Of a stretch of 18,873 nucleotides of DNA, positions 6,537-13,118 are shown piece after piece. The stretch lies in NCBI GenBank assembly GCA_934589835.1, contig CAKTOK010000029.1, positions 1 through 18,873 on the forward strand, in the 5' to 3' direction. The notes below the pieces were generated by a model. It was not told where the DNA came from and did not search any database. It saw only the letters and a list, made by a program, of their open reading frames with translations. Numbering within the stretch: the first letter of the stretch is position 1; each line of letters opens with the position of its first letter. Made by a program: the position numbers and the translations under genes. This DNA comes from an uncultured Oscillospiraceae bacterium. GTDB taxonomy: Bacteria; Bacillota; Clostridia; Oscillospirales; Oscillospiraceae.

Positions 6537-8279
6537 TTACATCTTCTCCGGCGCGGAGCAGCCGATGAGGGTCATGCCGTTTTTCAGGACGGCGCGGGCG
6601 GTGTCCGCCAGCTTCAGGCGGGCCAGCAGCACGGCCTTCTCCTCGCCCTTGATGCGGCAGGCATTGTAGAACTTGTGGAAGGCGGCGGCCAGCTCCGAAA
6701 GATACCGGTTGATGAAGCTGGGATCGTAGTCCCGTGCGGCCAGACGCACCACCGCGGGGTACTGGGCCAGCTGCTTGATGAGGGCCTTCTCCTCGTCGGC
6801 GCAGAGCAGAGACAGCTCGGCCTCCGCCGCTGCGGGCACATCGCAGCCCTCGGCGGCCAGCGCCTTCAGCAGCGTGCAGATACGGGCGTGGGCGTACTGT
6901 ACATAGTAAACGGGATTCTCACTGTCCTCCCGCACGGCAAGACCCAGATCGAACTCCATCTGGGTGTCGGGCTTGGCGTTGAAGAACCAGCGGCAGGCAT
7001 CCACGGGGATCTCGTCCAGCAGGTCGGTGAGGCTGATGGCCTTGCCGGTGCGCTTGGACATCCGGACCACCTCGCCGTCCCGCACCAGCTTCACCAGCTG
7101 CATCAGCACGATGTCCAGACGGTGCTCGCCGTCCAGCCCCAGCGCGTCCATGGCGCCCTTCAGGCGGGCCACATGGCCATGATGGTCGGCGCCCCAGATG
7201 TTCACCACCTTGTCAAAGCCGCGGACAGCGAATTTGTTCCGGTGGTAGGCGATATCGGCGGCAAAATAGGTGTAGAACCCATTGGCGCGGCGGAGAACGT
7301 CGTCCTTCAGGGCCAGCTTTTCGATGTCCGCATCGGACTTGCCGGCGGCCCGCAGCTTCTGAGTCAGGATCTCGGCGGTCTTGAGCCACAGGGCGCCGTC
7401 CTTCTCATACGTCCAGCCCCGCTCCGTCAGCAGCGCCACGGAATCGGCCACATAGCCGCTCTCGTGGAGGCTGGACTCGAAGAACCACTGGTCGTACTGA
7501 ATGCCGTAGCGGGCCAGATCGTACTTCATCTTGGGGATGTTGCGGCTCAGGCCGAACTGGGCCAGCGCATCGTGGCGGGTCTTCTCGTCGCAGGTCAGGT
7601 ACTTGTCGCCCTCCTGCTCGTAGAAGGCCTGCGCCAGCTGGCGGATATCATCGCCGTGGTAGCCGTCCTCAGGGAACTCCACGGCGTCCTCGCCCTTGAT
7701 GAGCTGGAGATAGCGGGCCTCCAGACTCTTGGCGAACTTCTCGATCTGGTTGCCGGCATCGTTGACGTAGAACTCGCGGGTCACGTCGGCGCCGGACTTT
7801 TGCAGGACGCTGGCCAGCGTGTCGCCCAGCACGCCGCCGCGGGCGTTGCCCATGTGCATGGGGCCGGTGGGGTTGGCGGAGACGAACTCCACCATGTATT
7901 TCTTCCCCGCCAGCATATCGTTCTCGCCGTAGCGCTCACCGGCGGCCTCGATGCCGGCAACGGTGTCGGCGTACCACTTGCCGCCCAGCCGGAAGTTCAG
8001 GAAGCCCGGGCCGGCCAGCTCCACAGAGGTGAAGTAGCTGCCCTCCAGCGCCATGTGGTCGATGAGGATCTGGGCCACCTGACGGGGGTTCATGTGCATG
8101 GCCTTGGCAGCCGCCAGGCAGAAGGTGGTGGTATAGTCGCCGTTGGCGGTGTCCTTGGGGATCTCCACCGCAGGCGTCACGGTGACGCCTGCCGGCAGCG
8201 CACCGGCGGCCGCCGCCTTCTCATAGGCGGATACCGTTACTTGCAGCACCTGATCTTTGGCGCTCTGGATCATATTCAT
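6537..8279 (-). CDS. argS: Arginyl-tRNA synthetase
   Basis: ArgS charges tRNA-Arg with arginine at the expense of ATP. The 580-residue class I enzyme has the family length: an N-terminal additional domain (~1-115), the HIGH box as HMGN (142-145) within SANPTGPMHMGNARGG, WGADHHGHV (362-370), the KMSKS loop as RMSKR (406-410), and a C-terminal anticodon-binding DALR domain ending in NGMTLIGCSAPEKM. The reading frame stays open for 40 codons upstream, but AGGAG lies 8 nt before the ATG at 8277-8279 and homologues begin here. Its first base lies 2 nt from the stop of the DUF1934 gene, making a murI-DUF1934-argS operon. Confidence 0.97.
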   Translation of the reverse strand: MNMIQSAKDQVLQVTVSAYEKAAAAGALPAGVTVTPAVEIPKDTANGDYTTTFCLAAAKAMHMNPRQVAQILIDHMALEGSYFTSVELAGPGFLNFRLGGKWYADTVAGIEAAGERYGENDMLAGKKYMVEFVSANPTGPMHMGNARGGVLGDTLASVLQKSGADVTREFYVNDAGNQIEKFAKSLEARYLQLIKGEDAVEFPEDGYHGDDIRQLAQAFYEQEGDKYLTCDEKTRHDALAQFGLSRNIPKMKYDLARYGIQYDQWFFESSLHESGYVADSVALLTERGWTYEKDGALWLKTAEILTQKLRAAGKSDADIEKLALKDDVLRRANGFYTYFAADIAYHRNKFAVRGFDKVVNIWGADHHGHVARLKGAMDALGLDGEHRLDIVLMQLVKLVRDGEVVRMSKRTGKAISLTDLLDEIPVDACRWFFNAKPDTQMEFDLGLAVREDSENPVYYVQYAHARICTLLKALAAEGCDVPAAAEAELSLLCADEEKALIKQLAQYPAVVRLAARDYDPSFINRYLSELAAAFHKFYNACRIKGEEKAVLLARLKLADTARAVLKNGMTLIGCSAPEKM

Positions 8280-8281
8280 GG

Positions 8282-8722
8282 TCAGTTCTCCTCTTTCGTT
8301 AAAGTCAGCTCCACCCGCAGCGCCGACAGGGGCTGCGCGCCGAGGAGCAATGTATACGCCAGTGTGATGAAGCCCTGTCCCCGGCGGGACAGCTGCCACG
8401 CCACCTCCTGTGTGACGACGTTCAGCATCAGGGCGCCGCCGTCGCCGCCGTCGATCCGGGTGGCGGTGGGCGTTTTGGGGTCCAGCAGCAGGCCGTAGCC
8501 GCTGCTGCCGCTCTCGTTGATGACCACCGCGCGGCGGGTGGCCGTCTCCAGCGTCACGTCGGAGACGATGGGGCTGCCGTCCGCCTCGTTGGACGCCTCA
8601 TAGCGCAGACGCCAGCCCTGCGCCGTTTTTTCCAGCGTGCCGCCGCCCCGAAAGGTCAGCACGTCCTCCTGCCCGCCGAAGCGGCTGCGGCTTTTCACCG
8701 CGACCTGTACCTGCTCCGCCAT
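8282..8722 (-). CDS. DUF1934 (YwiB-like) beta-barrel protein
   Basis: The 146-residue product matches the DUF1934 family, small cytoplasmic calycin-like beta-barrels of unknown function. Visible family traits are alternating beta-strands, EQVQVAVKSRSRFGG near the start, LRYEASNEADGSPIVSD in the first third, and the closing ITLAYTLLLG...LRVELTLTKEE. The same arrangement, ywiB directly upstream of argS, occurs in B. subtilis, which supports the call. ATG at 8722 has GAGG 6 nt upstream and overlaps the end of murI; a TTG at 8734 would add four residues but has no ribosome site. Confidence 0.85.
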   Translation of the reverse strand: MAEQVQVAVKSRSRFGGQEDVLTFRGGGTLEKTAQGWRLRYEASNEADGSPIVSDVTLETATRRAVVINESGSSGYGLLLDPKTPTATRIDGGDGGALMLNVVTQEVAWQLSRRGQGFITLAYTLLLGAQPLSALRVELTLTKEEN

Positions 8723-8730
8723 GGCGCGCC

Positions 8731-9543
8731 TCAATACTGCTCGATGTCCACGGGACGCACCGCCTCGTCCAGCGGACGGCCCAGGAACGTGCCGGCCAGC
8801 AGGCCGAAATCCTCCGGCCGGTCGCTGGCGTAGAGCGTGGTGGTGCCGCAGGGGCGGTCCGCCAGGGCGTTGCGGTCCGTCAGCTCCTGCCGGAGGGCAC
8901 GGGCCACCTCGGCCCCCGCGTCCACCAGCGTCACAGCGGGGCCCATGATGTCTCCGATGACCTCCGCCAGCAGCGGATAGTGGGTGCAGCCCAGGATGAG
9001 CGTGTCGATGCCCGTGTCCCGCAGAGGCGTCAGATACTCCCGCGCCACCGTTTCGATGACGGGGTCGCCGGCACGGAAGCGCCCGTTTTCCACCAGCGGC
9101 ACAAACAGCGGGCAGGCCTTGCTGATCACGGTGATCCCCGGGTCCAGTGCGGCGATGGTCCGCTCGTAGGCGCCGGAGCGCACAGAGGCGGCGGTGGCGA
9201 TCAGGCCCACCCGCCGGTTCCGCGTAACGGACACGGCGCGGCGGCAGGACGGCTCCACCACCCCCAGAATGGGCAGGCTGTTCTCCGCGCGCAGCTGAGG
9301 CAGCGCCGTGGTGGACACGGTGCCGCAGGCCACCGCCACGGCCTTGATGTCGAAGGAGCGCAGGAAGCCCACATCCTGACGGGCGTAGCGCAGCAGGATC
9401 TCCGCGGAGCGGCTGCCGTAGGGCACACGGGACGTGTCCCCGAAGTATATAATATTCTCAGAGGGAAGGATGCTGCGGATCTCCCGCACGGCGGTGAGGC
9501 CGCCGCTGCCGGAGTCGAACACCCCGATGGGTCGCTGGTCCAT
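8731..9543 (-). CDS. murI: Glutamate racemase
   Basis: MurI converts L-glutamate to D-glutamate for peptidoglycan. The 270-residue product has the usual length. The two catalytic cysteines are C73 in VACGTVST and C186 in GCTHYPLL, with the substrate-binding DSGSGGLT at residues 10-17 and H188. The first cysteine motif reads CGT where most racemases have CNT, so the Asn that usually contacts substrate is Gly here. AAGGAG lies 7 nt before the chosen ATG; the frame continues upstream without a ribosome site. It leads the minus-strand operon with the DUF1934 gene and argS, overlapping the start of the former's ribosome site region. Confidence 0.95.
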   Translation of the reverse strand: MDQRPIGVFDSGSGGLTAVREIRSILPSENIIYFGDTSRVPYGSRSAEILLRYARQDVGFLRSFDIKAVAVACGTVSTTALPQLRAENSLPILGVVEPSCRRAVSVTRNRRVGLIATAASVRSGAYERTIAALDPGITVISKACPLFVPLVENGRFRAGDPVIETVAREYLTPLRDTGIDTLILGCTHYPLLAEVIGDIMGPAVTLVDAGAEVARALRQELTDRNALADRPCGTTTLYASDRPEDFGLLAGTFLGRPLDEAVRPVDIEQY

Positions 9544-9583
9544 GGAACCGCTCCTTCCTGCAAGATTTTCAGATAACTTATAT

Positions 9584-9612
9584 ATTGTACTATGAACCGA
9601 CGGCCGACACAA
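9584..9612 (-). promoter_or_regulatory. Promoter of the murI operon
   Basis: On the minus strand TTGTGT (9607-9612), 17 nt, TACAAT (9584-9589). It is back to back with the promoter at 9646-9674. Confidence 0.6.
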
Positions 9613-9624
9613 GCTAAATTTTGG

Positions 9625-9665
9625 CGGCCCTTCCCACTTTTTCTATGGCAATCTGCGAAGGGCCG
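9625..9665. promoter_or_regulatory. Operator-like inverted repeat between divergent promoters
   Basis: CGGCCCTTC (9625-9633) and GAAGGGCCG (9657-9665) form a perfect 9-bp inverted repeat with a 23-nt gap. The arms flank the -35 box of the plus-strand gene and end just before its -10. Such placement suits a repressor site; the binding protein is unknown. Confidence 0.4.
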
Positions 9666-9674
9666 TGCTATAAT
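9646..9674 (+). promoter_or_regulatory. Promoter of the gene at 9715 (extended -10)
   Basis: Perfect TATAAT (9669-9674) preceded by TGC (extended -10); a weak TGGCAA (9646-9651) lies 17 nt upstream. Confidence 0.75.
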
Positions 9675-9714
9675 CAGGGAAACAATGCGCTGACCGCGAA
9701 ACGGAGGTGGTCTG

Positions 9715-10128
9715 ATGGAGCTGAACATGACGGAAAAGCAGTTCCGGCGTCTGCTGGATCTGGTATATATCGGCAACTGGGTGCTGAACTCCACCCGCGG
9801 CGACGACCGCATCAGGGAGTACGATCAGGTGGAAAGCCTGGTGTTCGCCCACTGCCTCGACCACGGTATGGCGCCGCTGACGGAGCTGTATCAGGGGGAG
9901 CTGATCCCCTCCCGCGCCTTTGCCGACGGCGGCATCCACGAGGCCATCATGGCCTATGAGGACACCACGTTCTTTGAGATACTGGCGCAGGAGCTGGCGC
10001 TGCGGGACATGGACGATCCCCCCATCACGCCGGAGAACTACGACGAGGTGATGGCCCGCATGGAGACGTATCTGGGAGAGTTCGAGCAGCACGGCACCGA
10101 CAACATCACCGTGGACATGGACGAATAA
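9715..10128 (+). CDS. Conserved-looking protein of unknown function
   Basis: I do not recognise this 137-residue protein. It is acidic, largely helical by composition, and has no membrane segment, signal peptide or cysteine motif (one Cys). The N-terminal RLLDLVYIGNWVLNSTR and the central FADGGIHEAIMAYEDTTFFEILAQELALRD stand out as the likely ordered core, and the tail is very acidic (NITVDMDE). It is a real gene: strong extended -10 promoter, GGAGGTGG a few bases before the ATG, and a clean terminator after the stop. It stands alone, divergent from murI and convergent with the FAD dehydrogenase. The dyad over its promoter suggests regulation. Confidence 0.85.
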   Translation: MELNMTEKQFRRLLDLVYIGNWVLNSTRGDDRIREYDQVESLVFAHCLDHGMAPLTELYQGELIPSRAFADGGIHEAIMAYEDTTFFEILAQELALRDMDDPPITPENYDEVMARMETYLGEFEQHGTDNITVDMDE

Positions 10129-10136
10129 GGCACGCA

Positions 10137-10169
10137 AAAAGCGCTCCGGCCATTGGCCGGAGCGCTTTT
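10137..10169. terminator. Bidirectional terminator between convergent genes
   Basis: A perfect 15-bp stem (10137-10151 with 10155-10169), ATT apex, AAAA at the left base and TTTT at the right base. It closes the gene at 9715-10128 and the FAD dehydrogenase at 10178-11548. Confidence 0.9.
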
Positions 10170-10177
10170 CCGCTGTG

Positions 10178-11548
10178 TTACAGGCTCTCCGCCAGATAGC
10201 GGGCCACATAGACGCCGCTGGCGCTGGCGTGGGACAGGGAGTGGGTCACGCCGCTGCCGTCACCGATGACGAACAGCCCCTTGTGGCAGGTCTGGAGATC
10301 GTGGTCCAGCTCCACCTCCATGTTGTAGAACTTCACCTCCACGCCGTAGAGCAGGGTGTCGTCGTTGGCGGTGCCGGGGGCGATCTTGTCCAGCGCGTAG
10401 ATCATCTCGATGATGCCGTCCAGAATGCGCTTGGGCATCACAAGGCTCAGATCGCCGGGGGTAGCCGCCAGTGTGGGAGTGACGAAGCTCTCCTCCACCC
10501 GCTTGACGGTGGAGCGCTGGCCGCGGATCAGGTCGCCGAACCGCTGGAGGATCACGCCGCCGCCCAGCATATTGCTGAGCCGCGCGATGCTCTCGCCGTA
10601 GCCGTTGGAATCCTTGAACGGCTCGGAGAAGTGCTTGGCCACCAGCAGGGCGAAGTTGGTGTTGTCCGTGTGGAGCTTGGGATCCTCGTAGCTGTGGCCG
10701 TTGACGGTGACGATGCCGTTGGTGTTTTCGTTGACCACCACGCCGTGGGGGTTCATGCAGAACGTGCGGACACGGTCCTGAAACTTCTCGGTGCGGTAGA
10801 CGATCTTGCTCTCATACAGCTCGTCGGTCAGGTGGGAGAACACATCGTAGGGCAGCTCCACCCGCACGCCGATGTCCACGCGGTTGGACTTGGTGCCGAT
10901 GCCCAGCGCGCTGCACACGGATTCCATCCACTTGCTGCCGCTGCGGCCCACGGAGATGACGCAGGCGCGGCCCTCGTAGGCGCCCTTGTCCGTCTCCACG
11001 GTGTAGCCGTCCGCCGTCTTGGTCACGGTCCGCACCGGCGTGTCGAAGAAAAAGTCCATCTTATCCCGCATGGCGTTGTACAGGTTCTCCAGCACCACAT
11101 AGTTGATATCGGTGCCCAGATGGCGCACGGAGGCGTCCAGCAGGTGGAGGTCGTTTTCCAGACACAGCTTCTTGATGGGGGTGCTGCCGGTGGAGTACAG
11201 GTGCGTGCCGGCGCCGCCGTTGGCCATATTGATCTCGTCCACATACTCCATAAGGGACAGCGCCTGCTGCTTGCCGATATACTCATGGAGCGTACCGCCG
11301 AACTGATTGGTGATGTTGTACTTGCCGTCAGAGAAGGCGCCGGCGCCGCCGAAGCCGTTCATAATGGCGCAGGTGGGACACTTGACGCAGGACTTCACCT
11401 TCACGCCGTCAATGGGACAGCGGCGCTTTTCCAGCGGATGCCCCGCCTCGAACAGGGCGATCTTCAGCGCCGGCCGCTTGTGCAGCAGCTCCCACGCGCA
11501 GTAGATGCCGCCGGGGCCGCCGCCGATCAGTAGGACGTCATATTTCAT
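10178..11548 (-). CDS. FAD-dependent dehydrogenase (COG2509-type) with cysteine cluster
   Basis: The 456-residue flavoprotein opens with a Rossmann dinucleotide motif, LLIGGGPGGIYCAWEL (residues 6-21) with an acidic strand end FEAG (33-36), for FAD. It ends with a second flavin motif, GLFVIGDGSGVTHSLSHASASGVYVA (~425-450). Between residues 44 and 60 lies a cysteine cluster (C44, C54, C57, C60; CPIDGVKVKSCVKCPTC) followed by GFGGAGAFSDGKYN, the signature of the COG2509 'FAD-dependent dehydrogenase' family. Whether the cysteines bind a metal or Fe-S centre is not known to me. The substrate is unknown. AAGGAGGT lies 9 nt before the ATG; it has its own promoter and terminator and is monocistronic. 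Confidence 0.9.
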   Translation of the reverse strand: MKYDVLLIGGGPGGIYCAWELLHKRPALKIALFEAGHPLEKRRCPIDGVKVKSCVKCPTCAIMNGFGGAGAFSDGKYNITNQFGGTLHEYIGKQQALSLMEYVDEINMANGGAGTHLYSTGSTPIKKLCLENDLHLLDASVRHLGTDINYVVLENLYNAMRDKMDFFFDTPVRTVTKTADGYTVETDKGAYEGRACVISVGRSGSKWMESVCSALGIGTKSNRVDIGVRVELPYDVFSHLTDELYESKIVYRTEKFQDRVRTFCMNPHGVVVNENTNGIVTVNGHSYEDPKLHTDNTNFALLVAKHFSEPFKDSNGYGESIARLSNMLGGGVILQRFGDLIRGQRSTVKRVEESFVTPTLAATPGDLSLVMPKRILDGIIEMIYALDKIAPGTANDDTLLYGVEVKFYNMEVELDHDLQTCHKGLFVIGDGSGVTHSLSHASASGVYVARYLAESL

Positions 11549-11585
11549 CAGAAGAATACCTCCTTCACATTTTCAACCAGCATAC

Positions 11586-11614
11586 AGTATACCCGAAGTA
11601 TCGGCAGGACGCAA
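11586..11614 (-). promoter_or_regulatory. Promoter of the FAD dehydrogenase gene
   Basis: On the minus strand TTGCGT (11609-11614), 17 nt, TATACT (11586-11591). Divergent from the thyA promoter. Confidence 0.75.
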
Positions 11615-11643
11615 TTTCTTTTTGCTTATCTCTCACATTTTGG

Positions 11644-11672
11644 TTTCCAATCGCAGCCGAATCTGCTACAAT
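11644..11672 (+). promoter_or_regulatory. Promoter of thyA-folA-recG (extended -10)
   Basis: TTTCCA (11644-11649), 17 nt, TACAAT (11667-11672) preceded by TGC. The leader to the thyA ATG is only about 20 nt. Confidence 0.72.
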
Positions 11673-11699
11673 GGAGAAAACCATTCAGGGGGTACGCTT

Positions 11700-12530
11700 A
11701 TGAGCCGTGCAGACCGCATTTTCAAGGAGAATTGCCGTGACATCCTGCAAAACGGGGTGTGGGACACCGATCAGCAGGTGCGCCCCCGCTGGGAGGACGG
11801 CGCGCCCGCCCACACCGTGAAGAAATTCGGCATCATCAACCGCTACGACCTGCGGGAGGAGTTTCCCATCCTCACCATCCGCCGCACCTATTTCAAGACC
11901 TGCATCGACGAGCTGCTGTGGATCTGGCAGCAGAAGTCCAACAACATCCACGACCTGCGGGGCCACATCTGGGACAGCTGGGCGGATGAGAACGGCTCCA
12001 TCGGCAAGGCCTACGGCTATCAGCTGGCGGTGAAGCACCAGTACCCCGAGGGGGAGATGGATCAGGTGGATCGGGTGCTGTACGACCTGAAGCACAATCC
12101 CGCCAGCCGCCGCATCCTCACCAACATCTACAACTTTCAGGATCTCCACGAGATGGCGCTGTATCCCTGCGCCTACTCCATGACCTTCAACGTCTCCGGC
12201 AACACCCTCAACGCCATCCTGAACCAGCGCAGTCAGGATATGCTGGCCGCCAACAACTGGAACGTGGTGCAGTACAGCGTGCTGGTCCACATGATGGCGC
12301 AGGTGTCCGGTCTGGAAGCCGGCGAGCTGGTCCACGTCATCGCCGACGCCCACATCTATGACCGCCATGTCCCCATCATCGAAAAGCTGCTGGAGCAGGA
12401 CGAGCGCCCCGCGCCGCAGTTTGTGATGGACCGTTCCGTTTCCGACTTCTATCAGTTCACCCGCGACAGCTTCACGCTGGAGGGCTACGACCCCCAGCCC
12501 TTCGCGGATAAGATCCCCGTAGCCATTTGA
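11700..12530 (+). CDS. thyA: Thymidylate synthase (ThyA type)
   Basis: ThyA makes dTMP from dUMP, using methylene-tetrahydrofolate as carbon donor and reductant. The 276-residue protein carries the catalytic Cys157 (ALYPCAYS), phosphate-binding Arg pair R137-R138 (ASRR), RSQD (177-180), N188 and HIY (218-220), and the conserved C-terminal PVAI. Several normally invariant spots differ from the E. coli form: no His after the catalytic Cys, and IADAHIY instead of the GGD-x-H-x-Y motif. This resembles the B. subtilis/phi3T-type branch more than the E. coli branch. AGGGGGT lies about 8 nt before the ATG. The frame stays open far upstream, but the promoter at 11644-11672 rules out longer starts. 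folA follows after 12 nt. Confidence 0.95.
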   Translation: MSRADRIFKENCRDILQNGVWDTDQQVRPRWEDGAPAHTVKKFGIINRYDLREEFPILTIRRTYFKTCIDELLWIWQQKSNNIHDLRGHIWDSWADENGSIGKAYGYQLAVKHQYPEGEMDQVDRVLYDLKHNPASRRILTNIYNFQDLHEMALYPCAYSMTFNVSGNTLNAILNQRSQDMLAANNWNVVQYSVLVHMMAQVSGLEAGELVHVIADAHIYDRHVPIIEKLLEQDERPAPQFVMDRSVSDFYQFTRDSFTLEGYDPQPFADKIPVAI

Positions 12531-12542
12531 GGAGGAACGCCC

Positions 12543-13115
12543 ATGTATGCCATCGCAGCCGTAGACCAGCGCTGGGGCATCGGGCGGGACAACGCCCTGC
12601 TGTTCCGCATCCCTGCCGATATGAAGCGCTTCCGCGCCCTGACGGAGGGCGGCACCGTTCTCATGGGCCGCAAGACCCTGCAATCCCTGCCGGGCGGGCG
12701 GGGGCTGCCCAATCGGCGCAACATCGTGCTCACCGGCGACCGGAGCTTCACCGCCGAAAACGCGGAGATCGTCCACTTTCCGGTGGAGGCGGTGTTTCAG
12801 GCCGGCGAGGAGGCGTGGGTCATCGGCGGGGAAAGCGTCTACCGCCAGTTCCTGCCCCTGTGCCGGCGGGTCTATCTGACGAAGATCCTTGCCGACGGCC
12901 ATGCCGACGCCTTTTTCCCCGATCTGGACGCCGACCCCCAGTGGCAGGTGGACAGTGAGAGTGAGATCATGGAGGAGGACGGCCTGAAGTACCAATTCGT
13001 GGAGTACGTCCCCGTGCCGGAGGAGGAGCTGTTCCCTGCCGCAGAGGACGGCGAGGCGCGGGAGCCGTCCCTGTTTGCGCCGCCCGCCGACTTCTCTGTA
13101 TTCAGCGGGTTCTGA
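12543..13115 (+). CDS. folA: Dihydrofolate reductase with C-terminal extension
   Basis: DHFR regenerates tetrahydrofolate from the dihydrofolate that ThyA produces, using NADPH, which explains the thyA-folA pairing. Landmarks: AIAAVDQRWGIGRDNALLF (residues 3-21), the catalytic acid D26 in RIPADMKRF, MGRKTLQSLPG (NADPH site) and VIGGESVYRQFLP. The catalytic domain ends near residue 157 (YQFVEYV). About 30 further residues follow, acidic then Pro/Phe rich (ending in PADFSVFSGF), beyond the usual ~160-residue length. GGAGG lies 7 nt before the ATG. recG begins 3 nt after the stop. Confidence 0.95.
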   Translation: MYAIAAVDQRWGIGRDNALLFRIPADMKRFRALTEGGTVLMGRKTLQSLPGGRGLPNRRNIVLTGDRSFTAENAEIVHFPVEAVFQAGEEAWVIGGESVYRQFLPLCRRVYLTKILADGHADAFFPDLDADPQWQVDSESEIMEEDGLKYQFVEYVPVPEEELFPAAEDGEAREPSLFAPPADFSVFSGF

Positions 13116-13118
13116 GCC

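Noticed and set aside
6531..8498. A 655-codon plus-strand frame opposite argS
   Set aside because: It is antisense to argS and DUF1934, starts inside a terminator region and has a mirror-frame composition without domains.
11592..11605. Short palindrome-like CCGA/TCGG inside the promoter spacer of the FAD dehydrogenase
   Set aside because: Only 4-bp arms with a 4-nt centre; easily chance in high-GC DNA.
11505..11699. An N-terminal extension of thyA in frame
   Set aside because: This stretch contains the FAD-dehydrogenase start region and the divergent promoters; thyA has a good ribosome site at 11700.
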